Under the pieces are notes generated by a model, which did not search any database, was not told where the DNA came from, and was given only the letters and a program-made list of their open reading frames with translations. From NCBI RefSeq assembly GCF_007827815.1, contig NZ_VITH01000002.1, positions 248,001 through 312,000 on the forward strand: a DNA stretch of 64,000 bases. Direction: 5' to 3'. The position numbers and the translations under genes were made by a program. Positions within the stretch are counted from its first letter, which is position 1. Each line of letters starts with the position of its first letter. The stretch is from Azospirillum brasilense. GTDB taxonomy: Bacteria > Pseudomonadota > Alphaproteobacteria > Azospirillales > Azospirillaceae. Below, piece by piece: positions 25,507-36,854 of this stretch.

Positions 25507-25680
25507 CAGGGCATGGCGCTTCCGGGCGGAGGACGCGCTCGCCCACCCGCGACACCCTGACCGATCGATCCGGCTGCGAAACGCTTGCCTGTCCGGGCCG
25601 GGTTGGGGGACACTCCTTCGTCGCGCGTTCCGAATGCGGGGGCCTTCGGGACAAGGGACGCGGCTCGCGGGGGGAAAAAC

Positions 25681-26121
25681 ATGGCACGGAACCTGAAAGC
25701 GCTCGGCCTGTGGCGGACGGCTCTGATCGCCAGCGTCCGGCAGGACGGGCCGGACCTGTCGGCGCGGCAGATGGCCATCATGCTCCAGGTCTATCTGACC
25801 GATCCGCCGCACACCGTGCGCGGTCTGGCGGCGGCGCTGAACATCTCCAAGCCCGCGGTGACCCGCGCGCTCGACCGGCTGTCGCTGCTCGGCTTCATCA
25901 AGCGCAAGCGCGACGTCGAGGACAAGCGCAGCGTGCTCGTCCAGCGTACCGTGAAGGGCAGCGTCTTCCTGTCCGACTTCGCCGAGCTGGTCGTCGCGGC
26001 CGGCGCCGTGGCGCCGGAGGACATGGCGGTCATCCGCGCCGAGGAGGAGGTGGCCGCCTCCGCCAAGGCGCGGCTGGAGGCGCAGCTGGGCGCCTCCACC
26101 CCGGTGGCGGTGCCCGCCTGA
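25681..26121 (+). CDS. MarR-like winged-helix transcriptional regulator
   Basis: This 146-residue DNA-binding protein has a winged helix-turn-helix at about residues 25-85. ARQMAIMLQVYLTDPPHTVR is helix 1-2, GLAAALNISKPAVTRALDRL is the recognition region, and KRKRDVEDKRSVLVQRT is the wing. The tail is helical and Ala/Glu-rich. The family regulates efflux, stress or catabolic genes in response to small ligands. No cognate operator could be identified. Possible targets are the adjacent ghrA gene or itself. The start is the ATG after a GGGGGGAAA tract. Confidence 0.83.
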   Translation: MARNLKALGLWRTALIASVRQDGPDLSARQMAIMLQVYLTDPPHTVRGLAAALNISKPAVTRALDRLSLLGFIKRKRDVEDKRSVLVQRTVKGSVFLSDFAELVVAAGAVAPEDMAVIRAEEEVAASAKARLEAQLGASTPVAVPA

Positions 26122-26134
26122 GCGGCGACCGCTT

Positions 26135-27061
26135 TCAATAGCCCTGGCTGCGGTCCACGAGGTTCGGCAGCGGACGGCCCTCGCGGAAGGCGGTGATCGC
26201 CTCGGCCACCACCGCGGCGGAGCGCGACGGGTGGGTGACGGCGGCGACGTGCGGCGTCACATGGACCTTCGGGTGGGTCCAGAAGGGATGGCCGGCGGGC
26301 AGCGGCTCCTCCGCGAACACGTCCAGGCTGGCCCCGGCGATGTGCCCGCTCTCCAGCGCCGCCAGCAGATCCTCCTCCACCAGATGGCCGCCGCGCGCGG
26401 CGTTGACGACCACCGCCCCCTTGGGCAGGGCGGCGAACAGCTTGCGGTTCAGCAGGCCGCGCGTCTCCGCCGTCAGCGGCAGCAGGCAGACCAGCATGTT
26501 GCACTGCCCGAGCATCGCCGCCAGCCCGTCGGGTCCGGAGAAGCTCTCCACCCCCGGCAGCGTCTTCGGCGTCCGGCTCCAGCCCAGCACGCGGTAGTCC
26601 ATGCTCAGCAGAGTCTTCGCCGAGGCCATGCCCAGCTCGCCCATGCCCAGGATGCCGACCTTCACCTCCGACGCCGGGCAGGGGTCCAGCGGCTCCCACC
26701 GCCCGGCCTGCTGGAGCGCCTTGTACTCGTCGAGGAGCCGGTGCCAGCGCAGCACCTGCAGCGCCACATAACCGGCCATGTCCACCGTCAGCCCCTCCGA
26801 CACCATGCGGACCAGCGGCACGTCGGGCAGGGTGGGGTCGAGCAGCAGCGATTCCACCCCGGCGCCCAGCGACACGATCAGCTTCAGGTTCGGCAGGGTG
26901 GCGAGCAGCCCGTGCGGCGGCTTCCACACCAGCGCCATCTCGATGTCCGCCGGGTCCCCCATCTCGGGCCACACCCGCACCTCCAGCCCGGGCAGGCGGG
27001 CATCCAGCTCGCCCAGCCAGCGGTCGGACCGGTCGGTGGTGGAGCAGAAAAGCAGCGTCAC
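26135..27061 (-). CDS. ghrA: Glyoxylate/hydroxypyruvate reductase A
   Basis: This 308-residue cytosolic D-2-hydroxyacid dehydrogenase reduces glyoxylate and hydroxypyruvate with NAD(P)H. The Rossmann motif [10 protein letters not shown] lies near residues 140-149. The catalytic Arg is in [11 protein letters not shown], the Glu in DVFAEEPLP and the His in [11 protein letters not shown]. Length equals E. coli GhrA (312). The start is taken as the GTG of [10 protein letters not shown], where homology begins; the frame remains open upstream into the promoter of the divergent gene. The gap to the divergent pseudouridine synthase is 55 bp, so the promoters are close or overlapping. Confidence 0.9.
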   Translation of the reverse strand: MTLLFCSTTDRSDRWLGELDARLPGLEVRVWPEMGDPADIEMALVWKPPHGLLATLPNLKLIVSLGAGVESLLLDPTLPDVPLVRMVSEGLTVDMAGYVALQVLRWHRLLDEYKALQQAGRWEPLDPCPASEVKVGILGMGELGMASAKTLLSMDYRVLGWSRTPKTLPGVESFSGPDGLAAMLGQCNMLVCLLPLTAETRGLLNRKLFAALPKGAVVVNAARGGHLVEEDLLAALESGHIAGASLDVFAEEPLPAGHPFWTHPKVHVTPHVAAVTHPSRSAAVVAEAITAFREGRPLPNLVDRSQGY

Positions 27062-27116
27062 GGTGCAAACCCCTGTACTGTTGTCGTTGTTCGTCTCAAA
27101 CCCGTTCGAGCCAACC

Positions 27117-27738
27117 GTGCCCCGTCTGATCCTGCTGAACAAGCCCTATGGCGTGCTGCCCCAGTTTACCGATGAGCAGGGGCGCCCGACGCTGGCCGAC
27201 CATGTGCCGGTGAAGGGGGTCTACGCCGCCGGGCGGCTGGACCGCGACAGCGAGGGGCTGCTGGCGCTGAGCGACGACGGCGGGCTGATCGCCCGCATCG
27301 CCTCGCCCAAGCACAAGCTGCCGAAGACCTACTGGGTGCAGGTGGAAGGCGTCCCGACCGAGGAGGCGTTGCAGCGCCTGCGCGACGGGGTGACGCTCAA
27401 CGACGGCCCGACCCTGCCCGCCGAGGCCCGCCGGATGGCGGAGCCGGACGGCCTGTGGCCACGCGACCCGCCGGTGCGCTTCCGCGCCGCCATCCCGACA
27501 AGCTGGATCGCCCTGACCCTGAAGGAGGGGCGGAACCGTCAGGTGCGCCGCATGACCGCCGCGGTCGGCTTCCCGACCCTGCGGCTGATCCGCTGGTCCA
27601 TCGGCGACTGGACGCTGGACGGTCTGGCGCCCGGCCAATGGCGCGAGGTGACGGTGCCGGGACGGGAAACCCCGAAGGCGCCGCCGCATCGGCTGAAGGC
27701 GCCGCCCGCCGACACGAAGGCGAAACGCCCGCGGGCCG

Positions 27739-27764
<26 letters not shown>
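27117..27764 (+). CDS. rluE: 23S rRNA pseudouridine synthase, RluE type
   Basis: This 215-residue enzyme of the RsuA/RluE branch isomerises a uridine of 23S rRNA (U2457 in E. coli). It lacks an S4 domain, as RluE does, and begins directly with [20 protein letters not shown]. The catalytic Asp is in [11 protein letters not shown] (D42). The conserved [21 protein letters not shown] segment follows. The GTG start is the last one before the homology. The basic tail after residue 180 overlaps the end of yejF by 26 nt on the opposite strand. Confidence 0.9.
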
Positions 27765-29385
<1,621 letters not shown>

Positions 29386-29425
29386 GGGCGGTTCCGCCTT
29401 CTTGGGCTGGTGGTCGTGGGGTGCA

Positions 29426-30538
29426 TCATTCCGCGGCCTTCTGCGCCACCGCGCCCGCCTCGTTGGCGGTTCCGGTGGCGGTGGAAAGCTGGCCGATGGT
29501 CTTGCGCGGGTCGAAGGCGTCGCGCACCGCCTCGCCGATGAAGATCAGCAGGCTCAGCATGATCGCCAGCACGAAGAAGGCGGTCAGGCCCAGCCAGGGC
29601 GCCTGGAGGTTGGCCTTGCCCTGGGCCAGCAGCTCGCCCAGCGAGGGGGAGCCGGGGGGCAGGCCGAAGCCCAGGAAGTCGAGCGCCGTCAGGGTGGTGA
29701 TGGAGCCGTTGAGGATGAAGGGCAGGAAGGTCAGCGTCGCCACCATGGCGTTGGGCAGCACGTGGCGTACCATGATCGTCGCGTCGGTGGCGCCCAGCGC
29801 GCGGGCCGCCCGCACATAGTCGAAGTTGCGCGCCCGCAGGAACTCCGCCCGCACCACATGGACCAGCGAGGTCCAGGAGAACAGCAGCAGCAGCCCGAGC
29901 AGCCACCAGAAGTTCGGCGTCACCACGCTGGACAGGATGATGAGCAGGAACAGCGTGGGCAGGCCCTGCCAGATCTCGATGAAGCGCTGGAACAGCAGGT
30001 CGGTGATGCCGCCGAAGTAGCCCTGGACCGCCCCGGCCATGATGCCGACGACCGAGGAGAAGGCGGTCAGCACCAGCCCGAACAGAACGGAGATGCGGAA
30101 GCCGTAGATCAGCCGCGCCACGACGTCGCGCCCCTGGTCGTCGGTGCCCAGCCAGTTGTCGGCCGACGGCGGGGCCGGGGCGGGGACCGGCAGGTTGTAG
30201 TTGATGGTGCGGTAGCCGTAGGGAATCGGCGGCCAGACGATCCAGCCCTTTTCCTCGATCAGCTGGCGCACATAGGGGTCGCGGTAATCGGTCTCCGTCT
30301 CGAACTCGCCGCCGAAGGTGGTCTCCGGATAGGCCGTGAAGACGGGCCAATAGAGCGCGTTGTCGTACTTGATGACCAGCGGGCGGTCGTTGGCGATGAA
30401 CTCCGCGCCCAGCGACAGGGTGAACAGCACCAGGAAGATCCAGAAGGACCAGAAGCCCCGCCGGTTCGCCCGGAAATTCGCCAGCCGCCGCCGGGTGAGC
30501 GGCGTGACGCGCAGGCCGAGGAAACGGTCGCCGCTCAT
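29426..30538 (-). CDS. yejE: Oligopeptide ABC transporter permease YejE
   Basis: This 370-residue membrane subunit has one N-terminal helix (FWSFWIFLVLFTLSLGAEF), then a long periplasmic loop with the YejE-specific segment NALYWPVFTAYPETTFGGEF. Next comes the DppC-type motif NWLGTDDQGRDVVARLIYG near residue 150, then five helices. The EAA loop is DYVRAARALGATDATIMVRH. It partners YejB. A palindromic repeat at 30561-30675 separates it from yejB on the transcript, which may set the ratio of the subunits. Confidence 0.93.
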   Translation of the reverse strand: MSGDRFLGLRVTPLTRRRLANFRANRRGFWSFWIFLVLFTLSLGAEFIANDRPLVIKYDNALYWPVFTAYPETTFGGEFETETDYRDPYVRQLIEEKGWIVWPPIPYGYRTINYNLPVPAPAPPSADNWLGTDDQGRDVVARLIYGFRISVLFGLVLTAFSSVVGIMAGAVQGYFGGITDLLFQRFIEIWQGLPTLFLLIILSSVVTPNFWWLLGLLLLFSWTSLVHVVRAEFLRARNFDYVRAARALGATDATIMVRHVLPNAMVATLTFLPFILNGSITTLTALDFLGFGLPPGSPSLGELLAQGKANLQAPWLGLTAFFVLAIMLSLLIFIGEAVRDAFDPRKTIGQLSTATGTANEAGAVAQKAAE

Positions 30539-30560
30539 GCACGGCCCTCCCGACGGGCAT

Positions 30561-30675
30561 TTGCCCTCTCCCCTCTGGGGAGAGGGGCGGAGTGAGGGGG
30601 TTGCGCTTTTGCCGGACGCACCGCCACGCGCAACCCCCTCACCCTCCCCTCTCCCCAGAGGGGAGAGGGGGCAAG
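30561..30675. repeat. Palindromic repeat between yejB and yejE
   Basis: The outer arms run from TTGCCCTCTCCCCTCTGGGG to the terminal CCCAGAGGGGAGAGGGGGCA. Perfect inner arms GTGAGGGGGTTGCGC (30592-30606) and GCGCAACCCCCTCAC (30628-30642) pair over 15 bp. It lies within the operon, so it is transcribed and would fold into a strong hairpin. The design matches the element at 59361, which shares the GTGAGGGGGTTGC inner arm. Confidence 0.9.
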
Positions 30676-30698
30676 CGCCAGAAACGGATGCATGTTCA

Positions 30699-31808
30699 TC
30701 ACACCCTCCGCGCTTCGAAGTCGATGCGGGGATCGACGGCGACGTAGGTCACGTCGCCGACGAGGTTCATGATGAGCCCCAGCAGCGTGAAGAAGTACAG
30801 CGTGCCGAACATCACCGGATAGTCGCGGTTGATCGCCGCCTCGAAGCCCAGCAGCCCCAGCCCGTCCAGCGAGAAGATCACCTCGATCAGCAGGGCGCCG
30901 GTGAACAGGATGCCGATGAAGGCGCCGGGGAAGCCGGCGATGACGATCAGCATGGCGTTGCGGAAGATGTGGCCGTAGAGCACCCGCCGCTCCGCCAGCC
31001 CCTTGGCGCGGGCGGTGACGACATACTGCTTGTTGATCTCCTCCAGGAAGGAGTTCTTGGTCAGCATGGTCAGCCCGGCGAAGCCGCCGATCACCATGGA
31101 CAGCACCGGCAGCACCATATGCCACATGTAGTCGAGGATCTGCTGCCACCAGGGCAAACTCGCCCAGTTGTCCGACACCAGCCCGCGCAGCGGGAACAGG
31201 TCGAAGTAGCGCCCGCCGGCGAAGACGACGATCAGCAGCACGGCGAACAGGAAGCTGGGGATGGCATAGCCGACGATGACCACGCCGGAGGTCCAGACGT
31301 CGAAGGGCTGGCCGTCGCGCACCGCCTTGGCGATGCCCAGCGGGATCGACACCAGATAGACGATCAGCGTCGTCCAGATGCCCAGCGAGATCGACACCGG
31401 CATCTTCTCGATCACCAGATCGACGACGCTGCGGTCGCGGAAGTAGCTCTTGCCGAAGTCGAACATCAGATAGTTCGACATCATGTGGATGAAGCGCTCG
31501 TGCAGCGGCTTGTCGAAGCCGAATTCCTTCTCAAGCTGCTTGATGAATTCCGGGTCGAGCCCCTGGGCGCCGCGGTAGCGGCTGCCGGTGTCGCCGCCCT
31601 GGGCCTGCTGCGCCGCCGGGCCGCCGGTCTCGCCGCCGCCGGTGCCGCCGATGCGGGCGGTCGCCTCCACCGCGGTGCCCTGGACGCGGGCGATCATCTG
31701 CTCGATGGGACCGCCGGGGGCGATCTGCACGATCAGGAAGTTGATGACCATGATCCCGAACAGCGTCGGGATGATCAGCAGCAGACGGCGGATGATGTAG
31801 GCCAGCAT
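30699..31808 (-). CDS. yejB: Oligopeptide ABC transporter permease YejB
   Basis: This 369-residue permease begins [20 protein letters not shown], the YejB start. A soluble insert after the first helix ([10 protein letters not shown] ... [10 protein letters not shown], about residues 43-84) is characteristic of YejB and absent from DppB. Then come [15 protein letters not shown], several helices and the EAA loop [19 protein letters not shown]. The reading frame continues far upstream through yejA, but this ATG is the natural start, 29 bp after the yejA-like stop. With yejE and yejF it completes the importer. Confidence 0.93.
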   Translation of the reverse strand: MLAYIIRRLLLIIPTLFGIMVINFLIVQIAPGGPIEQMIARVQGTAVEATARIGGTGGGETGGPAAQQAQGGDTGSRYRGAQGLDPEFIKQLEKEFGFDKPLHERFIHMMSNYLMFDFGKSYFRDRSVVDLVIEKMPVSISLGIWTTLIVYLVSIPLGIAKAVRDGQPFDVWTSGVVIVGYAIPSFLFAVLLIVVFAGGRYFDLFPLRGLVSDNWASLPWWQQILDYMWHMVLPVLSMVIGGFAGLTMLTKNSFLEEINKQYVVTARAKGLAERRVLYGHIFRNAMLIVIAGFPGAFIGILFTGALLIEVIFSLDGLGLLGFEAAINRDYPVMFGTLYFFTLLGLIMNLVGDVTYVAVDPRIDFEARRV

Positions 31809-31837
31809 CGCGCGGGTTCGCCTTTCTGTTTGCCGTC

Positions 31838-33697
31838 TCAGGGCGCCGCGCGGCGGGCCGTGTTGGCGAGCTTCGCGTTCTTGTCGGGATCGACCCACCA
31901 GGTGTCGGTGAAGGCCAAGCCGTATTTGGGCGCAACCGCCGGATGGGAGAAACGGTTCCAATAGGCGACGCGCCGCACGTCGTCGTGCCATTGCGGGATG
32001 ACGTACCAGCCCCACAGCAGCACGCGGTCGAGCGCGCGGGTCGCGGTGATCAGGCTCTCGCGGTCGGGGGCCTGGATCACCCTGTCGATCAGCGCGTCGA
32101 CCACCGGGTCCTTGATGCCGGCCAGATTGCGGCTGCCCGGCTGGTCGGCGCGGGCCGCCTGCCAGTAGTCGCGCTGCTCGTTGCCGGGCGAGGTCGATTG
32201 CAGGATGCGCTGGATGACCATGTCGAAGTCGTAGCGGTCGATCCGGTTCTGGTACTGGGCGGTGTCCACCACGCGGATGGCCGCCTCGATCCCGGCGCGC
32301 TCCAGGTTGCGGACGAAGGGTTGGACGATGCGGTCCATGTCCGGCTGCACCAGCAGGATCTCGAAGCGCATCGGCTCGCCGGTCTTGGCGTTGAGCAGCT
32401 TGTTGCCCTTCAGCTCCCACCCGGCCTCTTTCAGCAGGGCGAGCGCGGTGCGCAGGTTCGGGCGGATGTTGCCGGACCCGTCGGTCTGCGGCGGCTCGAA
32501 GGGCTTGGTGAAGACCTCCTCCGGCACCTTGCCCCGGAACGGCTCCAGCAGTTTCAACTCCTCCGGCGAGGGCAGGCCGGCGGAGGCCAGTTCGGAGTTG
32601 GAGAAGAAGCTCTTGGTGCGCTGGAACAGCCCGTAGGACAGGTTCGTCCGCGTCCATTCGTAATCGAATAGATAATTCAGCGCCTCGCGCACCTTGCGGT
32701 CGGCGAAGACCGGGCGGCGGCTGTTGAAGACGAAGGCCTGCATGCCCTGCGGGTCCTGGTGCCTGATCTCCTCGCGGACGATGTGGCCGTCGCGGACCGC
32801 GGGCACGTCGTAGCCGGTGACCCAGTTCTTCGACGAATGCTCCACCCGGAAATCGATGGCCCCGGCCTTGAAGGCTTCGAACACCACGTCGAGGTCGCGG
32901 TAATAGTCGAAGCGGATGCGGTCGAAGTTGTAGCGCCCGCGGCTGACCGGCAGGTCCTTGGCCCACCAGTCCTGCACCCGCTCGAAGACGAGCGAGCGGC
33001 CGGGCTGCACCTCGACGATCCGGTAGGGGCCGCTGCCGACGATGGGGTCGAGCGTCGTGCTGGCGAAGTCGCGCTCCTGAAAGACGTGCTTGGGCAGCAC
33101 CGGCAGCTGGCCCATGATGACCGGCAGCTCGGGGTTGCCGCCGTCGCGGAAGGTGAAGGTGACCGCGCGCTCGCCGGTCTTCTCCGCCTTCACCACGTCG
33201 GCGTAGTAGGTGCGGTAGAGCGGGTGGCCCTTGTCGCGCAGCGTCTCGAAGCTCCACACCACGTCGTCGGCGGTCACCGGGGCGCCGTCGTGGAAGCGCG
33301 CCTGCGGGCGCAGCGTGAAGCGCACCCAGCTCCGGTCCTCGGCGACGGTGATCGTCTCTGCCAGCAGCCCGTAGCGGGTCAGCACCTCGTCCCCGCTCTC
33401 CACCGTCAGCGTGTCGAAGGGCAGGCTGGCCCCGGCGGCGGTCGACCCGCGCAGGATGAAGGGGTTCAGGCTGTCGAAGCTGCCGTAGGTCGCCAGCTTG
33501 ATCTCGCCGCCCTTGGGGGCGTCGGGGTTGACGTAGTCGAAATGCTGGAAGTCCGGCCCGTATTTGGGCGTCCCATGGGCCGTGACGGCATGCCCCGCGG
33601 TTTCGCGCGGGTTGGCCTGCGCGCGGGCCGTGGCGAAAGGTTCGGCCAGATACAGGCACATGACCGCGGCCAGGATCGCTTTACCGGTCTTCCTCAT
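31838..33697 (-). CDS. YejA-like extracellular solute-binding protein (second in operon)
   Basis: This 619-residue family-5 receptor has a Sec signal peptide ([20 protein letters not shown], cleavage near ARAQA). The mature protein has the YejA opening [20 protein letters not shown], followed by [20 protein letters not shown]. The ATG is fixed by GAGAGGGG 8 nt upstream. It is clearly related to the next gene upstream but far from identical, so the pair is an old duplication. It probably delivers a distinct set of peptides to YejBEF. The family in enterics takes up microcin C and antimicrobial peptides; that role is not shown here. Confidence 0.92.
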   Translation of the reverse strand: MRKTGKAILAAVMCLYLAEPFATARAQANPRETAGHAVTAHGTPKYGPDFQHFDYVNPDAPKGGEIKLATYGSFDSLNPFILRGSTAAGASLPFDTLTVESGDEVLTRYGLLAETITVAEDRSWVRFTLRPQARFHDGAPVTADDVVWSFETLRDKGHPLYRTYYADVVKAEKTGERAVTFTFRDGGNPELPVIMGQLPVLPKHVFQERDFASTTLDPIVGSGPYRIVEVQPGRSLVFERVQDWWAKDLPVSRGRYNFDRIRFDYYRDLDVVFEAFKAGAIDFRVEHSSKNWVTGYDVPAVRDGHIVREEIRHQDPQGMQAFVFNSRRPVFADRKVREALNYLFDYEWTRTNLSYGLFQRTKSFFSNSELASAGLPSPEELKLLEPFRGKVPEEVFTKPFEPPQTDGSGNIRPNLRTALALLKEAGWELKGNKLLNAKTGEPMRFEILLVQPDMDRIVQPFVRNLERAGIEAAIRVVDTAQYQNRIDRYDFDMVIQRILQSTSPGNEQRDYWQAARADQPGSRNLAGIKDPVVDALIDRVIQAPDRESLITATRALDRVLLWGWYVIPQWHDDVRRVAYWNRFSHPAVAPKYGLAFTDTWWVDPDKNAKLANTARRAAP

Positions 33698-33790
33698 GCC
33701 CCTCTCGGTCCTTATTGTTTCCGGTAAGGTAGGGTCTCCCTTGTGGCACAATCAAGGCGGAGCCTCGGCTTTAAGGGGCTAAGCGGGCGA

Positions 33791-35629
33791 TCACGGCTTC
33801 ACCCACCACGCCTCGGGGAAGCCGCTGTTGCGGAAGCCCAGATCGTATTTCGGCGTCTTCTCCGGGAAGCCGAGAGTCGTCCGATAGGCGATCCAGTTGT
33901 CCGGGTTGTACCAGTGCGGCACCATGTAGAAGCCCCACAGCAGCACGCGGTCGAGCGCGCGGGTCGCCGCCTGGACCGACGCCAGGTCCTTCGCCGTCAG
34001 CGCCTTTTCGATCATCGCGTCGGCGGCCGGCTCCTTGATGCCGGCGTAGTTGGCCGATCCCCGGACGTCCGCGGCGGCGGAGCCGAAATAGCTGCGCAGC
34101 TCGGTTCCCGGCGGGGTGAAGAAGTTGAAGTTCGCCACTACCACGTCGAAGTCGAACTCGTCGGTGCGCGCCTGGAACTGGGCGGTGTCGACCACCCGCA
34201 GCACCGCGTCGATGCCCGCCTTGCGCAGCGCCTCCACATAGGGCTGGATCACGCGGGTCAGCGCGCCGGTGCCGTCGAGGAACTCGATGCTCAGCACCTC
34301 GCCGGTCCTGGCGCTGGTCATCCGGCCGTTCTTCAGCTCCCACCCGGCCTCGCGGAACAGGCGCATGGCCTCGCGCAGGTTGTTGCGGGTGTTGCCGCTG
34401 CCGTCGGTCTTGGGCGGCTCGAAGGGGGTGGTGAAGACACGCTCCGGCAGCTGGGCGCGGAAGGGCTCCAGCAGGGCCAGCTCATCCGGCGTCGGCGGCC
34501 CCTTGGCGCCGAAGTTGGAGTTGGGGAAGTTCGAGGTGGTGCGGAGATACTGGCCGTACAGGATGTTCTTCTGAATCCATTCGAAGTCGAACAGATAGCC
34601 CAGCGCTTCGCGCACCCGCGGGTCGGCGAACTTGGCGCGGCGGGTGTTCAGGCGGAAGCCCTGGGCGCCCAGCGGCAGGTCGCTCTTCACCTCGACGCGG
34701 TTCACCCGGCCGTCCTTGGCGGCGGGGAAGTCGTAGCCGATGGTCCAGCGCTGCGCCCGGTGCTCGGTGCGGAAGTCATAGGCGCCGGCCTTGAAGGCCT
34801 CGAACATCACGTCGTCGTCGCGGTAGTAATCGACCTTCACGCTGTCGAAGTTGTAGAAGCCGCGCGCCGTCGGCAGGTCGCGGCCCCACCAGTCGGTCAC
34901 CCGCTCGTAGGTGATGGAGCGGCCCGGATCGACGGATTTGATGCGGTAGGGGCCGCTGCCCAGCACCGGCTCCAGCGTCGTCTTGGAGATGTCGCGCCCG
35001 TTGGCGGTCCACCAATGCTCGGGCTGGGGGGCGATGCTGGTGGCGAAGTCGATGATCGGCTTCATCTCCCCGGTGGTCTTCAGGGTGATCTTCAGCTGGT
35101 GCTCGTCCACCGCCTCCACCGCGGCGACGCGGTCGAGGAAGGATTTCAGGAAGGGGTTGCCGTGCGCCTGGATCGAGTCCCAGGCGAAGACCACGTCTCC
35201 GGCGGTCACCGGCACGCCGTCGTGCCAGCGCGCGTCCTTGCGCAGGTGGAAGATGGCCCAGCTCTTGTCGTCGGGCAATTCCACGCTTTCCGCCAGCGCC
35301 CCGTAGGCCGCGTCCATCTCCCAGCCGGAGCCGACCATCAGCGAGTCGGCGATCAGCCCCAGCGTGCGCGGGGTGACGCCGCGCAGGATGATCGGGTTCA
35401 GGCTGTCGAAGCTGCCCTGCGCGGCCAGGGTAATCTGTCCGCCCTTGGGGGCCTCCGGGTTGGCGTGCGGGAAATGGGTGAAGCCCGGCTTGAACTCCGG
35501 CTCGCCGAACTGCTTCAAGGCGGGGACGGTGACGGTTTGCGCCTGAGCCCCGTTCGCCTGGATTGGCGCCGACAGCGCAAGGAGAGCCAAGAAAGCGGTC
35601 GTCCGGGCGGCAGCGAGAACTCGGCGCAT
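33791..35629 (-). CDS. YejA-like extracellular solute-binding protein (first in operon)
   Basis: This 612-residue paralogue of the downstream receptor has a signal peptide (MRRVLAAARTTAFLALLALS, cleavage near ANGAQA). HFPHANPEAPKGGQITLAAQ and [13 protein letters not shown] match the YejA family. AGGA lies 6 nt before the ATG. The frame stays open upstream through a 15-bp tandem repeat that would add SGPTT units, but homology and the ribosome-binding site favour this ATG. It is the first gene of the yej operon; the 93-bp gap to the second receptor may hold a hairpin or promoter. Confidence 0.92.
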   Translation of the reverse strand: MRRVLAAARTTAFLALLALSAPIQANGAQAQTVTVPALKQFGEPEFKPGFTHFPHANPEAPKGGQITLAAQGSFDSLNPIILRGVTPRTLGLIADSLMVGSGWEMDAAYGALAESVELPDDKSWAIFHLRKDARWHDGVPVTAGDVVFAWDSIQAHGNPFLKSFLDRVAAVEAVDEHQLKITLKTTGEMKPIIDFATSIAPQPEHWWTANGRDISKTTLEPVLGSGPYRIKSVDPGRSITYERVTDWWGRDLPTARGFYNFDSVKVDYYRDDDVMFEAFKAGAYDFRTEHRAQRWTIGYDFPAAKDGRVNRVEVKSDLPLGAQGFRLNTRRAKFADPRVREALGYLFDFEWIQKNILYGQYLRTTSNFPNSNFGAKGPPTPDELALLEPFRAQLPERVFTTPFEPPKTDGSGNTRNNLREAMRLFREAGWELKNGRMTSARTGEVLSIEFLDGTGALTRVIQPYVEALRKAGIDAVLRVVDTAQFQARTDEFDFDVVVANFNFFTPPGTELRSYFGSAAADVRGSANYAGIKEPAADAMIEKALTAKDLASVQAATRALDRVLLWGFYMVPHWYNPDNWIAYRTTLGFPEKTPKYDLGFRNSGFPEAWWVKP

Positions 35630-35636
35630 CGTCGGT

Positions 35637-35671
35637 CCTGATGTGGTTGGGCCTGATGTGGTTGGGCCTGA
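35637..35671. repeat. 15-bp tandem direct repeat upstream of the yejA-like gene
   Basis: CCTGATGTGGTTGGG occurs twice in full (35637-35651, 35652-35666), followed by a third partial copy. The unit is 15 bp, a multiple of three and about one and a half helical turns. It lies just upstream of the ribosome-binding site of the first yej gene. It may affect promoter spacing or leader structure. Confidence 0.85.
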
Positions 35672-35820
35672 GATGATAAGGCGGATCAGCCCTAGCATGT
35701 ACGCGCCTTGCGGCGCGTCAAGTCCGCGTACGCAACGGTATCTTACGCCCGACCGCTGGCGCCGGCCCGTTCGGGGGCGCAAACAAGGCGGAAATGTGGC
35801 AAGCCCGACGAGGTGGTGAC

Positions 35821-36561
35821 ATGTCGATGTTCCGGCGCACGAGCGCGGAGTTTCTCGGCACCTTCTGGCTGGTCTTCGGCGGCTGCGGCAGCGCCGTGCT
35901 GTCCGCCGCCTTCCCGGAGGTCGGGATCGGGCTGACCGGCGTCTCCCTGGCCTTCGGCCTGACCGTGCTGACCATGGCCTATTCGGTCGGCCACATCTCC
36001 GGCTGCCACTTGAACCCGGCGGTCACGGTGGGGCTGTGGGCCGGCGGGCGCTTCCCGGCCAAGGACATCCTGCCCTACGTCATCGCCCAGGTGGTCGGCG
36101 CCTTTCTGGCGGCGGTGGTGCTGTACGTCATCGCCACCGGCAAGGCCGACTGGTCGCTGGCCGCCAAGGGGCTGGCCGCCAACGGGTACGGGGAGCATTC
36201 GCCGGGCGCGTACAACCTCACCTCCGGCCTGCTGATCGAGGTGGTGCTGACCTTCATGTTCCTGATCGTCATCCTGGGCTCCACCGACCGGCGGGCGCCC
36301 GCGGGCTTCGCGCCGCTGGCCATCGGTCTGGCGCTGACGCTGATCCACCTCATCAGCATCCCCGTCACCAACACGTCGGTGAACCCGGCGCGCAGCACCG
36401 GACCGGCGCTGGTCGTCGGCGGCTGGGCGCTGCAACAGCTCTGGGCATTCTGGGTGGCGCCGCTGGTCGGCGGTCTGCTCGGCGGGCTGGCCTACCGCGC
36501 GCTGGCCGAGGAGATGCCACCGAAACCGGCCATCACCGGCGAGGCCCGGCCGTCTACCTGA
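35821..36561 (+). CDS. aqpZ: Aquaporin Z-like water channel
   Basis: This 246-residue inner-membrane channel has six helices and two half-helices. The two NPA motifs are HLNPAVT (65-67) and SVNPARS (near 188). Selectivity-filter features of water-specific aquaporins are present, including the Arg after the second NPA. The N-terminal [20 protein letters not shown] is the AqpZ start. The ATG at 35821 has GGTGG before it; ATG 35827 is an alternative. It probably serves osmotic adaptation. It is a monocistronic unit ended by the terminator at 36603. Confidence 0.94.
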   Translation: MSMFRRTSAEFLGTFWLVFGGCGSAVLSAAFPEVGIGLTGVSLAFGLTVLTMAYSVGHISGCHLNPAVTVGLWAGGRFPAKDILPYVIAQVVGAFLAAVVLYVIATGKADWSLAAKGLAANGYGEHSPGAYNLTSGLLIEVVLTFMFLIVILGSTDRRAPAGFAPLAIGLALTLIHLISIPVTNTSVNPARSTGPALVVGGWALQQLWAFWVAPLVGGLLGGLAYRALAEEMPPKPAITGEARPST

Positions 36562-36602
36562 GCCTTTGCTGACCCTTTCCCTTCGGGTCCCTCCCGACTC
36601 AG

Positions 36603-36635
36603 CGGACCGTGCCCCTCCGGCGCGGTCCGTTTTTT
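36603..36635 (+). terminator. Intrinsic terminator after aqpZ
   Basis: The stem CGGACCG (36603-36609) pairs with CGGTCCG (36623-36629), followed by a run of six Ts. It lies 41 bp past the aquaporin stop. Confidence 0.85.
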
Positions 36636-36691
36636 ATGGGGACATTCCTTCCTTCCCGGCGGAAGTCACGGCCTTGTCGCGGGAACTTCGC

Positions 36692-36728
36692 GTGCGTCAA
36701 CGGTTATTCTGAACATCCGTTGACGCAC
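36692..36728 (+). promoter_or_regulatory. Perfect 12-bp dyad directly before a small membrane-peptide gene
   Basis: GTGCGTCAACGG (36692-36703) and CCGTTGACGCAC (36717-36728) are exact reverse complements around the 13-nt AT-rich spacer TTATTCTGAACAT. The right arm ends where the ribosome-binding site of the 36741 gene begins (AGGGAG). It could be a protein operator or an RNA hairpin controlling translation. It is not of the GC-rich repeat families. Confidence 0.7.
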
Positions 36729-36740
36729 AGGGAGTATATC

Positions 36741-36854
36741 ATGCGGCAGTTCGACCCCGATTCCAACCCGATGACCGACGAGGATTACGGCATCGTCCTC
36801 GGCCTGTTCATCGGCATTTACCTGGGGCTGCTGGCCGTCTCGCTGCTGCCCTGA
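36741..36854 (+). CDS. 37-residue single-pass membrane peptide
   Basis: The peptide has an acidic N-terminus (MRQFDPDSNPMTDEDYG) followed by one membrane helix (IVLGLFIGIYLGLLAVSLL). AGGGAG lies 7 nt before the ATG. The clear ribosome-binding site, membrane helix and upstream dyad argue for a real gene. Its last 37 bases overlap, antisense, the 3' end of the gene at 36818-37354. The family is not recognised; small regulatory or complex-stabilising membrane peptides look like this. Confidence 0.65.
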   Translation: MRQFDPDSNPMTDEDYGIVLGLFIGIYLGLLAVSLLP

